Shown here: positions 23,418-36,489 of the stretch, one piece after another
Position numbering within the stretch: position 1 is the stretch's first letter
Layout: each line of letters opens with the position of its first letter
From: Neurospora crassa OR74A
Taxonomy: Eukaryota; Ascomycota; Sordariomycetes; Sordariales; Sordariaceae
Length of the DNA: 64,000 nt
Direction of reading: 5' to 3'
Assembly (NCBI RefSeq): GCF_000182925.2
Contig: NC_026503.1
Location: forward strand, 3,968,001-4,032,000
Notes under the pieces: generated by a model
What the model was told of the DNA's origin: nothing
What the model saw: the letters and a program-made list of their open reading frames with translations, nothing else
Database searches by the model: none
Made by a program: the position numbers and the translations under genes

Positions 23418-25651
23418 GAGGTTCTTGACCTAACAGGAATCGCGACCGGCAATCGGGGATCTTATGAGTGTATGATGGATAATGATTGATACGGAATAGG
23501 TTTTGGTTACGACAAGGGCGTGTGTATACAACGAGGGTAAAGACCATCGGGACCTTACGGATTCCCTTGGCTAGTGTCAGAGAGCTCGCGTCTGTTTGAT
23601 GGTTCAGACAAGACCCAGCGTGGCGTAATGAACAGCACCCGGTAGAGTTTGTATACAGAATGAAATTTGTTTTATTGTCAATAAACACTACTCCTAAGCT
23701 CATGGACACCATTTCTGACAGTCCACCTGAACAGCCAAGTATGGACAGTCATCATGATGTTGAATAATACAAAGGGAACAATGCGCAGATGTTTGTCTCT
23801 TGCTTCCAATTTACTGTCAGATATATTTCGACGACTTGGCTGAGCCCGTCTCCACTTTTAAACCCGATATCTCGCGTTGTTGAATTTGTGTGCTTAGAAC
23901 TGATGACCAGAAAACGTACATCCGATCTGTGTGGTGCTTCTTATAGTAATCATTGTTCGTGGTATAAGAGAACACGCTCTATCTAGGGGATCTTAGTTGC
24001 GAGGGCGTTGGACACTGCTGTCTTGTGTCCGTAGAGGCAGGTCTGCTGACTTAGCGGTAGCTGTCTGGCTTTTCGAGGAAGTCGGGTTCAAGAATGAACG
24101 CATACAGTCTCATACAAACCAGACGAGCAGATTCTTTGAGGAGAGGCAGAGGCAGCGAGTAGAAAAGAATAAGTCAAAGATGGTAATGTCATACATCATT
24201 CTGTTTTACGATACTTTGGTTCACTGGCAACCACTCAGCTCAGCTCAGCTCTTCCTCATTTCCTCATATCAAAAACTGACTGGGTCGATTAAGAGGGAGG
24301 GTACGACACGTAGGAGGATGATAAAAATAACAATGGTTGATGGATGGGTTGGGTATGTTGAAATGAGAACTGAACTCCGGGAAGTCTAAGCAGCTAGTAA
24401 TCTTGTTATGATAATCCAAATGACGATGAGCCCTAGCCAAACCAAGCCAAAGAAGGAACCATGCAACTGAAGAAGAAAAAAAAAAAAAAAAAAAAAAAAA
24501 GACAAAATGACAGACGGAAAAGGAAGCCAAAAAAAAGGAGGTATCATGTAGAAGGTCAAGTCTTTGTCAAGACAGGTAAACAAGAAGAAAAGAAACACAC
24601 AAAGAAGTGATAAGAATGAAGCAAGTCCCATGCAAACCTCTACTAATACACCGACACAACCGAAGTAGAATTCGCGAGTTCTTTTGTTTCCTCGGATGAG
24701 CCCAGAATAGAGTCGAGCTTCTTTCTCTTTCTTTTCCCCTCGCTCTTGGGAAGATTGAAATGGTGGTAGTGAAACCTCCTACAAAAGAAGAAAAGTAATC
24801 ACAAAAAAGCATGTCTGTGTGAAACAAACTCGGAAGAATAAATAACCAACAAGAAGAAAACGAAGAAGTAGAAGAAGAATAGAAAAAATAAAAAAAGAAG
24901 AAGAAGAAAAAGCCGACAGTAAAAATGCTCTCTCCCCCTCTCCCCTTTCCCCCCCCCTCCCATTGCCTTTCCTAATCATGTGTATACGTGTGTAATTTCG
25001 CCGGTGCATCCTTTCCTAATCCCAACCAACTCGATCAATCAATAATCATAAATGCATCTTTTCTCTCCAACCCCTTACTGTCCCAACCGAATAATGAGCA
25101 ACCGAATGTGAATAAAAAGAAACTTCGTGTATTGGTCCACAAACCCAACCAGAACAAATGATCTTCCTTCCGATTGGGGGACGACACTGACACTCCTCAT
25201 AATCTCTGGGCGTCCAGTAGGCCAGTGTCAACCAGCATCGATGCCAATTGAGAGGGTTTGTGGTCGGTATTGAGACTTGTGGAGCCAATGATGAATGGGC
25301 CACAGGCTGGCGTTTCGTAAGAATCTCGCGAACCTCGATTCTATAAATTGCAACCGGGCTCAGCAGCGGCAGTGATACGAGGGTAGGCGTCTCAACAACA
25401 CCCCTAAGATGAGATGGAAAGGGAGACACTTTGCGTCAACACCATCAAATCCTATTGCGGTATTATCGATGTTGCACGATCTACAGCGGAAAGCTTCATG
25501 AGCCGCTGGGTCGAGGCCTCCATTTCTTTGCGCGCTTGACGATATCGGGTGAAGAATCCGAGAGCGTAGCATCGTTATCATCTGCCGGGACGACAGGCAT
25601 GCTACCTTGTTTCGGAGGCGGCGACGAAAGCCGAAGCAGAGAGATGGTGCT
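23418..25651. other. convergent intergenic region with A/G-rich tracts
   Basis: 2.2 kb between the ends of two convergent genes. From 24460 to 24920 the plus strand is unusually purine-rich, with long GAAGAA stretches and a 25-base A run at 24476. No gene seen; the open frames on the minus strand (24264-25009) are low-complexity Phe/Ser/Leu translations of the purine tract. Confidence 0.5.
24476..24500. repeat. A homopolymer (25 bases)
   Basis: Run of 25 A. There are no flanking target-site duplications or upstream element sequence that would make it a retroposon tail. Confidence 0.8.
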
Positions 25652-28220
25652 CTATCCCATCGGATCTGCTGACCTTTCGGGGCTTGCGGGGCATGATGTT
25701 TTTCCCTTTTTCGATTTGGTGAACGAGGAGAATTTGGACGAAAACTTGTTCTTGAGACCCATCAGGCTCGCCTTCTTCCTCATCGTTTTACCGTTGCCGG
25801 TGTCTTGTTCCGGTTTCAGATATTCCTGTCCTAATGTCGATCCGCTGCCATTCATGTGACCGTTTCCGTTAGACATGTTATCTTCGTCATCGCTTATAAA
25901 ATGATCGAGTTTTTCGTTCACTTGCAGCTGATCTCGGTCCGAAGACATCTTGGTCGCCTCAGGAATTGCAGTCGGAGAGTCTGGGGCTGTGACAGTCGTC
26001 ATAGGAACACCGACAGATTTGTCCATCGAGTCCCTGCTGATGATGCTCGTACCCTGCGTACTAGGCGAGAGCGGCATCTTGCCCGTCGTCGCGCTGTTTG
26101 CCTGCGAACCCCACTCTCCCGAGCAGGGTGCTGAGCTGCCTTCGGTCGCCTCACTGCATCGCTGACGATTCGATCCGTGTAACCCGGCACCTCCACGGGA
26201 GAAGTCGGTAGTCGTAAGACTGGGAAGCACACCGTTAGGTCTTCCATCGAGGGCACTTTTTTCTGTTGGAGGCTCCGAATCGCATTTCGGCGGGGGGCTA
26301 TATTTAGAGATGCCAGGTTGGTTTTCCATCGTCGATCCTGCCGAGGGGAGTAGGAGTTCATTCTCAAAGTGAGTAAGGTTGAGTTCCATTTCGTCAACGG
26401 AGAACTGTAGACCGGGCAAGATATCTGCCACGCCTCGGAACAGAGGGAAGGCAAACAATTCCATGAATTTTAGCTGGGACCTGATCCGGCCGTCAAGGCT
26501 CGTCGATGGTGGAGCGATAAGTGCCGTTTTTTGACCCATATCCATCTCAATCTGAGTCTGCAATATAAGCTCGTCATTCAGCAGGTGCATCCACTGTGCA
26601 CCGATATCGTGTCTCCGTGCGACGTTACTGATGTCAGCGCACTTGATTATAAGAGCGCACACTAGCACCCTCGCCTCGTCGACAGCCTTCTCATTCCAAC
26701 CGTCAAGATCAGGTTTTTGAGCTTGAAGTTTTTGCAAGTTTCCGAGTTTTGCCATGTAGTCGAAATGCAGGGCCATGTCCGTAGCCAGGATACAACTGAT
26801 CATCAACGTGCGCAGACGCCTATTCTCGTAAAAGATCGGCCAATGTCGCTTGAGAATCTGGCAGTAGCTGGTGCTGTGGAAATTCTCCAGGACTGAGCGA
26901 TCGTTGTAAAGCTCTGCGAGAGGCGCTCGTGCCTCGATCAGAAAGCCGTTGTTGACACCGGGATGCAAAACATCGTGACCAATGGCAGTAAGGAGAAGGG
27001 TGAAGGCTTCTTCCGGACCTATGGAGGGTGTTCCAGGAGATTCTGCGATTGGGCTTGTATGAGTACCGTTGACGTTTGGATAAGGAGGCAATGCGCCAAT
27101 CCGGAGCAGCTGCTGAAAAGTTGCCTGTAGAACGTCGACAACATGTCGAAAGTTATGGTATGGCACAAAACCCATATAAGCAGCCCGACAAGCTTTGAGG
27201 AAATTTTGCAACTGCGTTGGCGAGATGCGAAATGCCTTTAGCTCTGGCATGGATAAGGCATGGTTTAGTGTGAGTTCGGCTGCGACTATCAGCTCGTCGT
27301 AGTCAAATTTGTGAGCATCGAAATGCCATGTGCTGATGGCACGGGAGATTTCAGCTCGCTTCTCTGGGCATACCGAGATATTGGCCTTATAGATCTCATT
27401 ATCTCTGTCGTCCTCCGTGCTGCAGATCTTCTTAATCAAACTCTCCACGAGGTATTCACGGAGATAACCATACGGCCGGGTATCGTTGAACACAGCGATC
27501 AGTGATCGTTTTCTGCCCTTACGCACGTCCGCCAATGCTTGTTTCCTTGAAAGAGCGTCCTTGTAAGCGTAATATGCCCTGTCTTGAATCACTGCGATGC
27601 TCTTAGCATTCAGGGGACCCGACAAGACTGCCTTGGCCCCAAAATCGATACATTGTTGTCGCATCCTCGTCCTATCTGCCCCACTGATGTTGTTCATGGC
27701 GTCGGGTGATTGGATGAGTGGGACAGGTATAACCTGCTCGTAGAGATGGCGAGCACGAGCTTCGGACTCGATCTTTTTAAGTAACGAGAGGCCGTACGAG
27801 TTGCCATCGTGGCTCTCGTCCCTGCGTTCATTCGGAAATTGGGCCGGGAAGAACTGCTGGTAAGGGGTGTCTAGGAGGATAATCGTTGGTTGAAGATCGG
27901 CCTCGTGATCTTCTTGGGGCTGGAGCCAGTGGGACATGCAGGCACCCTCAGTGCTGCACAAGTAAGCTGCGTCCGAACAGTTAGCACAAAAGGTCGACAT
28001 GAAAGGATGGATATCAGCGGCCCCGCAAACCTTCTGGAAAAATCTCCAAAATGCACTTCACAGTGTCGGCAATGCAGTTTGGTTCCGTCTTTGCAACATA
28101 CTCGTCCAAATGCCTTGCGCTTCGTTGGATGCAGCGGTCCTCGGATACTGAGCGGTTGACGTATATAACACGGTAGTGGATGTCCTCCATGGCAACTTGT
28201 GGTTCCTCCATGATATCCAT
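25652..28220 (-). CDS. PDE2: high-affinity 3',5'-cyclic nucleotide phosphodiesterase
   Basis: Hydrolyses cAMP and so damps protein kinase A signalling. Exons 28220-28031 and 27966-25652 give 834 residues; the 64-base intron is GTTTGC...GCAG with CTAAC near the acceptor. The N terminus, from VIYVNRS on, and the block RPYGYLREYLVESLIKKI match the non-catalytic half of fungal PdeH/Pde2. The class I catalytic domain (about 270-610) shows HNFRH at about 334-338, GHDVLHPGVNNGF with the metal-binding His-Asp at about 394-395, LENFHSTSYCQIL and KCADISNVARRHD. Residues 610-834 are a disordered Ser/Pro/Asp-rich tail ending in a basic-hydrophobic stretch (LMGLKNKFSSKFSSF then KSKKGK). I chose the ATG at 28220; the frame is open further upstream to 28427, and a later ATG exists at MEDIHY. 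Its promoter would be the gene-poor block. Confidence 0.9.
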
Positions 28221-29805
28221 GTTGACTTTTGGTAGTGACCAGTCTCCCTGCGACTGCACTCTGGTGCCGAAAAAAGATGACTGTCCAAAACCACAACCTT
28301 GAATGCTTGGGTTTCTTGCCGACGCACTGAAAGTAGCCAATGCTTGTTTTGGCCTCGGGGAAAGGGACCAGCAATAGGCCAAGACAACTCCGACAGCGTT
28401 TGGACGCCGATGCCTCTTTTGACGCAACCACTAATTGGTTTAATTTTGGATCGGTTTTCTCTATTCCGAAGGCGAGGCGGTTGTGATCGGTGCGATAGCG
28501 AGGGATGCAAACTCCAAAGTCTCGGCACGAGTTTCAAAAGTGGACTGGAAATGCTGGCAGGCGATATTTGCGACAATGAAAAACAAAACTGGAATTGTGG
28601 TGTCCGACGAGTAGGAATGATTTTTTCGAGACGCTCAAGGAGGCGAGGAGACTGCTAAAGGGCCGATCGAGGTCGAGTTGCCTGGGTGGTTAGGAACTAG
28701 AAACGCGACGCACAGAAGGTCAGATTGAACAGAATCCCGGCGACGACGGCATGCGCGTCTAGACAATTGTGCCGTAAATCGCGGGTAGTCGGTAGTTGAT
28801 GACATGTAACGGGTGGTTGTTGTCGTGCTTCAGGCGGACTGAGACTCGGGGGAAATTGGAAGACGAGGAGGATGCAAAGAAACAAAAAGGAAGGATGGAA
28901 TCGCCTAGGGCGTATGACTGGAGGTGGTGGCAGACATAGACGGGAGAAGAGATAGGGGAGGGCGTGGAAGGAGTTTTAGAACTCGCTACTTTCCAGTGAG
29001 AGGTGCTAACGGTAGCAGTATCCGTACTCGGTACACACACTGGGTAGGCAGGCAGGCCAAGCAAAGGTACAGGTGCATGTACCTTGCTGTGCAAGTAGAG
29101 GGCAGGTAAGGTACCTTTGGAATGGGCAAAGAATGGGACGGGACCCGAATGTGGGTGACAAAGGCCAGGTACCTTCCCTTCTACCTCTACACTACCTCTT
29201 ACCACGTCGAAGCAGCGGATAGCGGGCGGGTATCAACAAGGAAGAGGAGGGAGGGGGGGGGGCAGGGCGATGCTATACGTACATTGGACAGGAGATGTTT
29301 GCCGTTGGTCGATATTGGCTGCCACGGCAGCAGTGGTTGGAATATGACAGAGACAGGGAGGCCGGCGACGAAAGGGAAAAAGCCACGGCCCCTATGGAGA
29401 TGTGGTGGTTGCTCAATTGGTAACCGCAAATGTAATAAAATGGGAGAGGCTAGACCCGTTCGCTTTGGATGGGCATGGGTTTCCAAGGGCGGGGTTCGCT
29501 TCTTACATGTACTCTATCTAATTTTTTTTTATTTTTTATTTTTTGTCGTCGTTCTTTGGTTCAATGGTCCTTGGCTTGGGAGCTGGGATGACGCGCGAGC
29601 CTGGCGACCGAACACTGGTAGAAGCCGGCATGGAATCATGGAACCCATCCAGCGCTGCACTAGTATCAACACTTTGGTTTCATCCACCGAACCTGCGCGG
29701 CATGGCACTCGGGTTGGCCGATGCCTGAGCGTGGATCAGCGCCCGCTAGGTAGGTAGGCCTGTTACGTCAAGATCCAAGCATGAACAAGAAGGGAAAGAA
29801 TGTCG

Positions 29806-29847
<42 letters not shown>
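29806..29847. repeat. A homopolymer (42 bases)
   Basis: The longest homopolymer in the window, 42 A in a row. The sequence upstream has no SINE-like promoter boxes that I can see, and no flanking direct repeat. Confidence 0.85.
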
Positions 29848-29851
<4 letters not shown>

Positions 29852-30639
29852 GGATGCCACACAATCCATGCTTGGCGAGAAGCCATGTGTGCGGCGCGCG
29901 ACGGCTTCTTGCAAAAGGGAAGCAAGCAGGCCAGGTCGATGCTACCAGGGTCAAGTGTTCCCCCTTTCTGTGAGCCAGTCAGGCTCGGCCAAACATCAAG
30001 TGAGGAGCGAATGGGAGGAAGCCCGACATGGGCGGGCAGACCAGCCAGGGTCGGCCGCCTTGCAATGGACGGTTGGGGAAGTTGCTGCGCGAACGAACGG
30101 GAAAGGTATCGCTGGCACGACATTTCAGTGGCCCATCAGCGAACAGCCCCAGCTTTTGGCCGTCTTCGAGAAAAATCATCGAACGCGCTAAGGCAGCCCA
30201 CGTCTCCCGCCCACCCGCGCGCACAGCACACCAAGGCACCATTGAAATTGAAGGAAGCACCTGAGGCCCCTTCTGCAGCATCCTCTGCGCCTCACAGCAC
30301 ACGACTCGATGCATTCCTGTCTACGAGTGGACGCACCACAGATTGTCATGCCGCCGCAGGTCCCACGGCCGGGTTTCTATTTCTCTGGAAGTCAGCAAAT
30401 ACGGTAGGTACCGTATGGTGGTCGAGGTGGTGGTCACTGCAGTGCCCTGTTCGCATCACTGCCCTGCCCGGTCGCTGTGGCCGACCTTGACAGTGTGCGC
30501 TTTCCCTCTTTTTGACAGGTGGACCGAAAACTCGGACCCACAAGGGGTGCAGCAAATTTTGCTCATTGACCACCTTCCATCTGATCATGACTGGGATTGC
30601 GAAAGCAGATTAGGTATCTAGGTACCTAGAGGTAGCTAA

Positions 30640-30664
30640 CCCCCCTCCCCCCCCCCCACCCCCC
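30640..30664. repeat. C-rich run
   Basis: 25 bases made of C with single T and A interruptions, next to a TAGGTATCTAGGTACCTA palindrome. On the minus strand these are four or more G runs, able in principle to form a G-quadruplex. Confidence 0.7.
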
Positions 30665-33600
30665 GGTCCGCGGTGTCCCGTCTGGGCAATTGCTCTCCGT
30701 CAGTCTCCGTGCAGCCGCGTCGGTTTCCGTCCAAGGCCTGGCTGCGGTCACTGATCTGGGAGGGGTCTGCTGTGTCGGGTGGCCCTGCCCTGGTGGCCTG
30801 CGCTGCACGGCCCACTGTCATCATATCTTGTTCTCGAAGGAAAGAACATTCTCACTTTTGTCACCCAGATCTGGCTGCGACACTCCTCGACATGCGCAAC
30901 CTTCTGACTCGATTGTGTGCCCGTTTTGCGGCAGGTACGACCGCTGGATCATATGGATGCCCCGGCGTGTCAGAATCTCCAAAAGTGCACAACCCAGTCG
31001 CATCCCCAGGGGCAGTTGGGGCTTTTTAATCAGAAGAACCGCTAGCGCTGCCAAGGATTGTGGTCATCAATCAGGAACCACACGCGTCCTAACAACACCA
31101 TCATGATCTCTGCCCGCATTTGCGAGCAAGGTCAGGAAGTTGTGCAACGTCCCGATAGACCAGGAAAGGATTTTTGTTTTTCACTGGCTTGTGGACAGGG
31201 TCCCGACTTGGTGCGGGGCAAACAAACATCCGAACAGCACCGATGCCGACGGCTCACAGGGGTTCACTCGCATCCACAGGCACACACAGGTAGAGAGAGG
31301 TATTGATCAGATCTCGGTGCTGGTCCCAGGCAAAAGTTGTCGCTCAAGCTGCACTTGCTCGCCAACTTGCCATTGAATGCTGAAGACGTTCCAAAGCGGA
31401 GTGATCTTCGGAGTCGGCGACCTCGGGGCGACCTCCACCATGCGCCTTCAGCTGTCTACATGCACTTACACACACATCTCGCATATGTACTATATCGGCC
31501 ACATTGACACCTTGATCCTCCCCGTCTTGCCCGTTCCCAACCCAGTCCTTATAGGCTCGTATATGTCACGATGGCAAGGGTCAAATGCCCAGGCCTTCGC
31601 TTTTCGTGCGCGCAAGTTACCAAGGCATAGGGCATTTTTGGCTTCCCTTCCCTTCTTTCTGATGTTTGCTGACCTGGCGTGCCTGGGTTTGATTCGCCTC
31701 GGAAATATCCACCTTTAGTCTCTCCCACGGTCCAATATTATATACAATCTAATACTAGTTCTTTGGTTAGCTTAGCACTCCTGGTATACTGGACCAGATC
31801 GATGCCGATTTGTCACAAACCCTACAAAGACAGATTAAGTGGCTAGGTTCGGATCAGAGGGCTATTAACAACATTCAACATGACATTAAACTCGGAAATA
31901 GCATATCCAAGGTAAGGTCACGCCTTGGTCATGGAACAGAACGAGTCAATGACACACCAAAATGCCTAGGGAAGCTAGCAGGAGGTCAGTCTCGAGCTAA
32001 CAAACAAACCAGTATTGGACTGTGGCTTAGAGGGGTTGGGTCGAGATCTAGGGCTGTCTTGTAGTGTACGGGAGGATCCAATTGTTGGACTATTGCCGGC
32101 TCCCTGGGCTTCGGGTTTTGGATCGTCCTTACGCCCCTAGAGCCCTGCAAATGCTAAGGCGTCAAGATGATGTTCAGCGGTTCTCCACCCCACTGTGATA
32201 TGTCATCATCTCGGTGCCCGGCTCTCGACTTTGGTAGTAGGCGGGTACTTGTGCCTTACCTAACTCTAACCACTAATCCAACACTGGGCTCTCAGCAACA
32301 CCAGACCCCAAACCACCATGTTTATCACGAACCATTGCACGAGGACAAGGCCTCCATCGCCTGAAGCAACAGATAATCACACAGTGGCGGTGTGAAAGCC
32401 TGTACACGGCGGTGGCTTCCACGTGTACACATCCCATCTGGATTCAGCTTGTCACCACCTCGTCTGCTCCTCCACATCAAGCTCCAGGGAGATCGAAGGC
32501 CTCAGAGCTCAGCAGCTACCGGACGGAAAGAGGGAATAATTTCCAGTATCCCATCGTTGCCGTATTGAATCAACACTTACAATTTCAGTGATTGTCTGAT
32601 CAATCCGTCATGCAGCTCGGGCCACACCCCGCTGTAACCAATGCTACGACCTTCCTTATCAAGCTCGGCGCTAGATCTCGTCTTGCATGACCGGGGAGTA
32701 CACAGCTGGAGATACGCATCCCGTCTTGTGGGTGGGATTTGGACCAACCAGTCACCTCACTTTAGCCATCCGGATCTTCCCCTTGTCACGACATCCTTCT
32801 AGAAGCAAACGCGGAACAAGCTAACCACGCTTAGGCTGTTGAGAGGGTGGCAGGCATACATATGTGATGACAGGGTGGGTGACGACTGACAGCCGTGAGA
32901 TGGTGGATTGATTAGTCGCCTCGCCGACGTTCTTTGAATCTGGAATAGTCGGGATCCTGCGAATAACAGTCGCACAACATTTGCCCGATATGGCCGTTCG
33001 CCTGTACGACGACCTCCAGTTCAGCCTGATCAAACTCACCCATCGACCAACAAGCTATTCCTCAAACAGCAGGCCAGGTATATCCTCTCGCTTCTACAGC
33101 AGAGCAATTTCAGGCGTCATCATCAACGTGTCAGATTCGGCTTGGCCTGTGCTATGCCTTTTCTCTTCAGAAGCTTCTCATGTCCTATCCCAGCCAGAGC
33201 TCTGTACAAACTCCGGTAAATATGGGGAAAACTATCGTTAACTCCATACTTCAGCTTTCCCAGGATGGCAATCACGAGACATCTCTATAGTGTACATCGG
33301 CCGATTGAGTTTGCCCGTTCAACCTCCCCGACTCCCATCCTGGCCCTCGCTTCGGACATTGGTGGTCTTGTCAATCTGAGACATGCATCACGCTATGCTG
33401 AACGGCCTCGCAGGAAAAGACAGACAGACACCGGATCGAGTTTCTAACTGGAAGGACGGGGGACCTCACTCCAGCATGCCACGGAGAATTTTCAGCAGTC
33501 GAGATTGGAATGAATCGCCACGCCAAGCCGTGCCACAGAACATGAGTCAGTCGGGTGTATGTTGTGGATTGGGCTTTTTAAGGGAAGCCTGGCGCCCTAT

Positions 33601-34596
33601 CTACATTATACGGATATATTGACTTGATGTATTCGAAAAGAGCCCTGCCCTTGTCAAGTATTACCCGACCTGCAATGATATCTCACATTCTGGACTCGGA
33701 TGCCCTTAACTTTATCCAAGGTCCGGACTTCTCACAATGGCATTCATGATGGATATGCAACGACACTACAGAACCAAACAGCACTGAAAGATCTCACAAA
33801 TCATCCCCACCTGAAATAATACTAGGATTCTACTACTGATTTGTACACTATACTTAGTTCGTCCATCTAGCTACCAGTGGCTGCCTATTATCCAAACCTT
33901 TTACATAACAGCCTACGGTATCTTACCTACTAATCTTCCCAAGTGGCTCCCTCCAAGAAGAACCGTCTCCCATCCCTTTCCAAAGATGATTTCCTTTTCT
34001 GCTTCAGCCCTGTCGATCACCCTCCATATCCACTTCTTAGTCACTCCTCTCCTCTCCCAGTCTCACCAGTCTTCCTCCCTAGAGGAAGCTAGTGGATAAT
34101 GTGCTCGCTTCCTGTTCTGCCGAGGTTGATCTGAACCATAATACATACATGTACTTGTTAGTCGACTCCATTACTCACACACGCACAAACAACTCATCTC
34201 ATGTTGCATATCTCTTTGTCTTGCTGCTACACGTCTTTTCATCGAGATTGCGCCTTGGGTGTTGGTGATCATGGCTTTGTCTGGGTTTGGGGGGTTTGTT
34301 AGTGAGTGATGCCGCTCTCGAGCCACTGGCGCCGCTGCTTGCTGGGGTCCTTGAAAATAGAAAATAAGAGAGGGTATACATCCGTAATCCAGTATGAGGA
34401 GCACCTGTTTTGAAGTTCTGAACGAAGGCTGGAACATTTTGGTCGGAAACTGGGACAAAGCTGCCATAAAGTATGTAGGTCGATAGGTAAGTATGTATCT
34501 GGTGTCGGTGGGCGACTGAATTAAAAGAATTCGCTCATAGCACATGGTTACAAAGGACACATTCTTTTTTTCGTTCCCCCTCTCAAAGAAAAGAAG

Positions 34597-34640
34597 AAAA
34601 AAAAAAAAAAAAAAAAAGGAGGGAGAGGGGGGGGGGGGGC
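34597..34640. repeat. A run followed by G run
   Basis: 21 A followed by GGAGGGAGA and a run of 13 G. The G part meets the usual quadruplex pattern on the plus strand. Confidence 0.75.
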
Positions 34641-35440
34641 GGGCGTATTTATCCAAGCTACTCTGAGCTGTGCTCGTGAAGCTACTACATCACACAGCTT
34701 TCCGCGTTTTAGTATCTCTATAGCTTTAACTGATGGTTCGTTTCCCTTCATATACACATCTCCCCATCTTTCAACTGTCCAAAGTCCAAGCAACTAAACC
34801 AAATTCACACACCTGAAACACTAGAATCAAGAGTGTGACTAAAACATCACTACCCGCTCAAGAACCCCACTACATTTCATGACAATTTAGGCAGTTGTAT
34901 TTCCGGTGCACAAGCGTGCGTGACTGGGACGCCGGCGTTCTCGGCGACGGGATGACGATCGTCCTTTTGCTAGTTTCTTTAGTTTAGTGAGAGGGCTACT
35001 GTACACTTGTAGTACGCAGTGGACTACCTAGACTTACCAGTAGTTCACGATGTACACTACGTATGGGCATCCATCACCTCCACTACCTACCTGGCTCTAG
35101 CAGTACATATGTATGTAACCGCAGGATTCAACCTCAAGCGTACGTACGTAAAACATAAGTATCATCAACACTTGCACAGAATCCAAGGTAATAAAACTTT
35201 TCCAATTCTCTTAACAATACCTATCGACAGATACCATGAAATGTTTTTCAAAAGTCGCAGGAAAACTTGCTCACCAAAAACAAATGCCCTCACGACGACA
35301 ACAAGCGGATGGAAATCTTCCATGTACTTACTATATGTACTTGGCCGCCAGCTAGCTTCTTAACTCCGCTATGTATAATGATCACCGCCCATGTTAAAAC
35401 CACGCAACCGGAAACTCTTCCTTATAAGATGTGGAAAAAA

Positions 35441-35518
35441 GTATCCCACTCGTCTATCGATGCATCCCACTCATCTACGTACATATCCCACCTCATCTGC
35501 TATCTATCCCACTTAACC
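35441..35518. repeat. 21-base imperfect tandem repeat, about 3.7 copies
   Basis: Unit boundaries fall at 35441, 35462, 35483 and 35504. Each unit begins with NNATCCCAC or CTATCCCAC and continues with (C/T)TCATCT-like sequence. The period is a multiple of three, and one frame of the plus strand reads a seven-residue repeat with a Ile-Pro core, but the surrounding frame is not otherwise protein-like. Confidence 0.8.
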
Positions 35519-36082
35519 GGTCCTCCTGGTCACGACACCAATCTCAACAACACCTTTTTCCTTCTCTCTCCTGCAAACAAAGAAGGAATTGCAGTGGATG
35601 CGTGGATTCCCTCCGTGAATATCATGGTCTTAACTTGCCAGCACCCGCTCAGTAGGTAACGATCTTCGTTTCCATCTCGTGAACGTGGGGAATCGGAAAT
35701 CTCTCCGGGTTAGCCTGTTGGTTGATGATATAAGCGACCGCTGGGACTTAGATACGCCGCCAAGTGGTTTGGTGGATGTTCGTGGAGATGGAATTTGACG
35801 GACTTTTTTTTTTTTTCTTCTTTCGCTGGTTTGAGCACAAGCATGAGTTTCATAGCTATTGATCTATCGCTTGCACGGTATGGCAAATAAGCTACGCAAT
35901 AACACCATGGACAGACATTTCTTATTCATGGCCAGCCTGATCTTCCAATGTTCTCATAAGAAAAGCTTTTATGTTCCCTAACCTCATTGTACTCCTTCCC
36001 GCCTCTCTTTCCAGGACCTCCTCTTTCTCTATTTCTGCTGCCCGAATGGGAAAGGGTTCCATCCAGGCTTCGCTGTGATCAT

Positions 36083-36143
36083 TGTATGTATGTAGGTGTA
36101 TGTATGTAAAGTTATGTGTGTGTATGTGTATGTATGTTATGTG
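36083..36143. repeat. TGTATG microsatellite
   Basis: Imperfect alternation of TGTATG and TATG units over about 60 bases, interrupted by AGG and AAAGT. Confidence 0.75.
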
Positions 36144-36489
36144 ACAATGCGCTTGTTGAATCATCTAAACCAAACCATACGACAAACAGAAACCTCTACC
36201 TGATGACCATGCACAACCCAAAATTATTCAACAGCAGCGATCAACAAGCCTACCAATTTTGTGACACAAAAGCAAGCCCGCCACGGCGCAAACACTGGGA
36301 GAAAACATGAAGGTAGGGTGAGTGCCAGAGAGACACTGGGTGATGACACTCAGCGAGGTGTTGACATCTTTCCCTTTCCCAACAAAAGAATGTGTGATCT
36401 CACAAAGGGGATTGAGGCTTTCAAGAGACGTCACAGCAGCCGATTGAACTATTGAACTATGCTGCGGTCGCGAACGAAGCCGAACGCCA

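Larger units (their letters stand above)
28221..36489. other. 8.3-kb gene-poor block upstream of the phosphodiesterase
   Basis: No open frame here has protein-like composition, splice-linked partners or family similarity. It holds a 42-base A run, a C-run, an A/G run, a 21-base tandem repeat and a TGTATG microsatellite, each listed separately, plus several TAGGTACC-type motifs (29060-29170, 29747, 30402, 30612). The stretch 31730-32070 and 33640-33960 is more AT-rich than the rest and could be decayed repeat sequence, but I cannot assign a family. All of it lies upstream of the phosphodiesterase and downstream of UBP12, so it may include a long promoter, UTRs or non-coding transcripts. Confidence 0.55.

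Noticed and set aside
23990-24100. tRNA-like stretch with a GGGTTCAAG segment
   Set aside because: No matching A box or acceptor stem could be folded around it.
24264-25009. Minus-strand Phe/Ser/Leu-rich open frames
   Set aside because: Low-complexity translation of a purine-rich tract; no splice partner or family similarity.
29806-29847. 42-base A run as a retroposon tail
   Set aside because: No promoter boxes, body sequence or flanking direct repeat could be found; homopolymers are common in this block.
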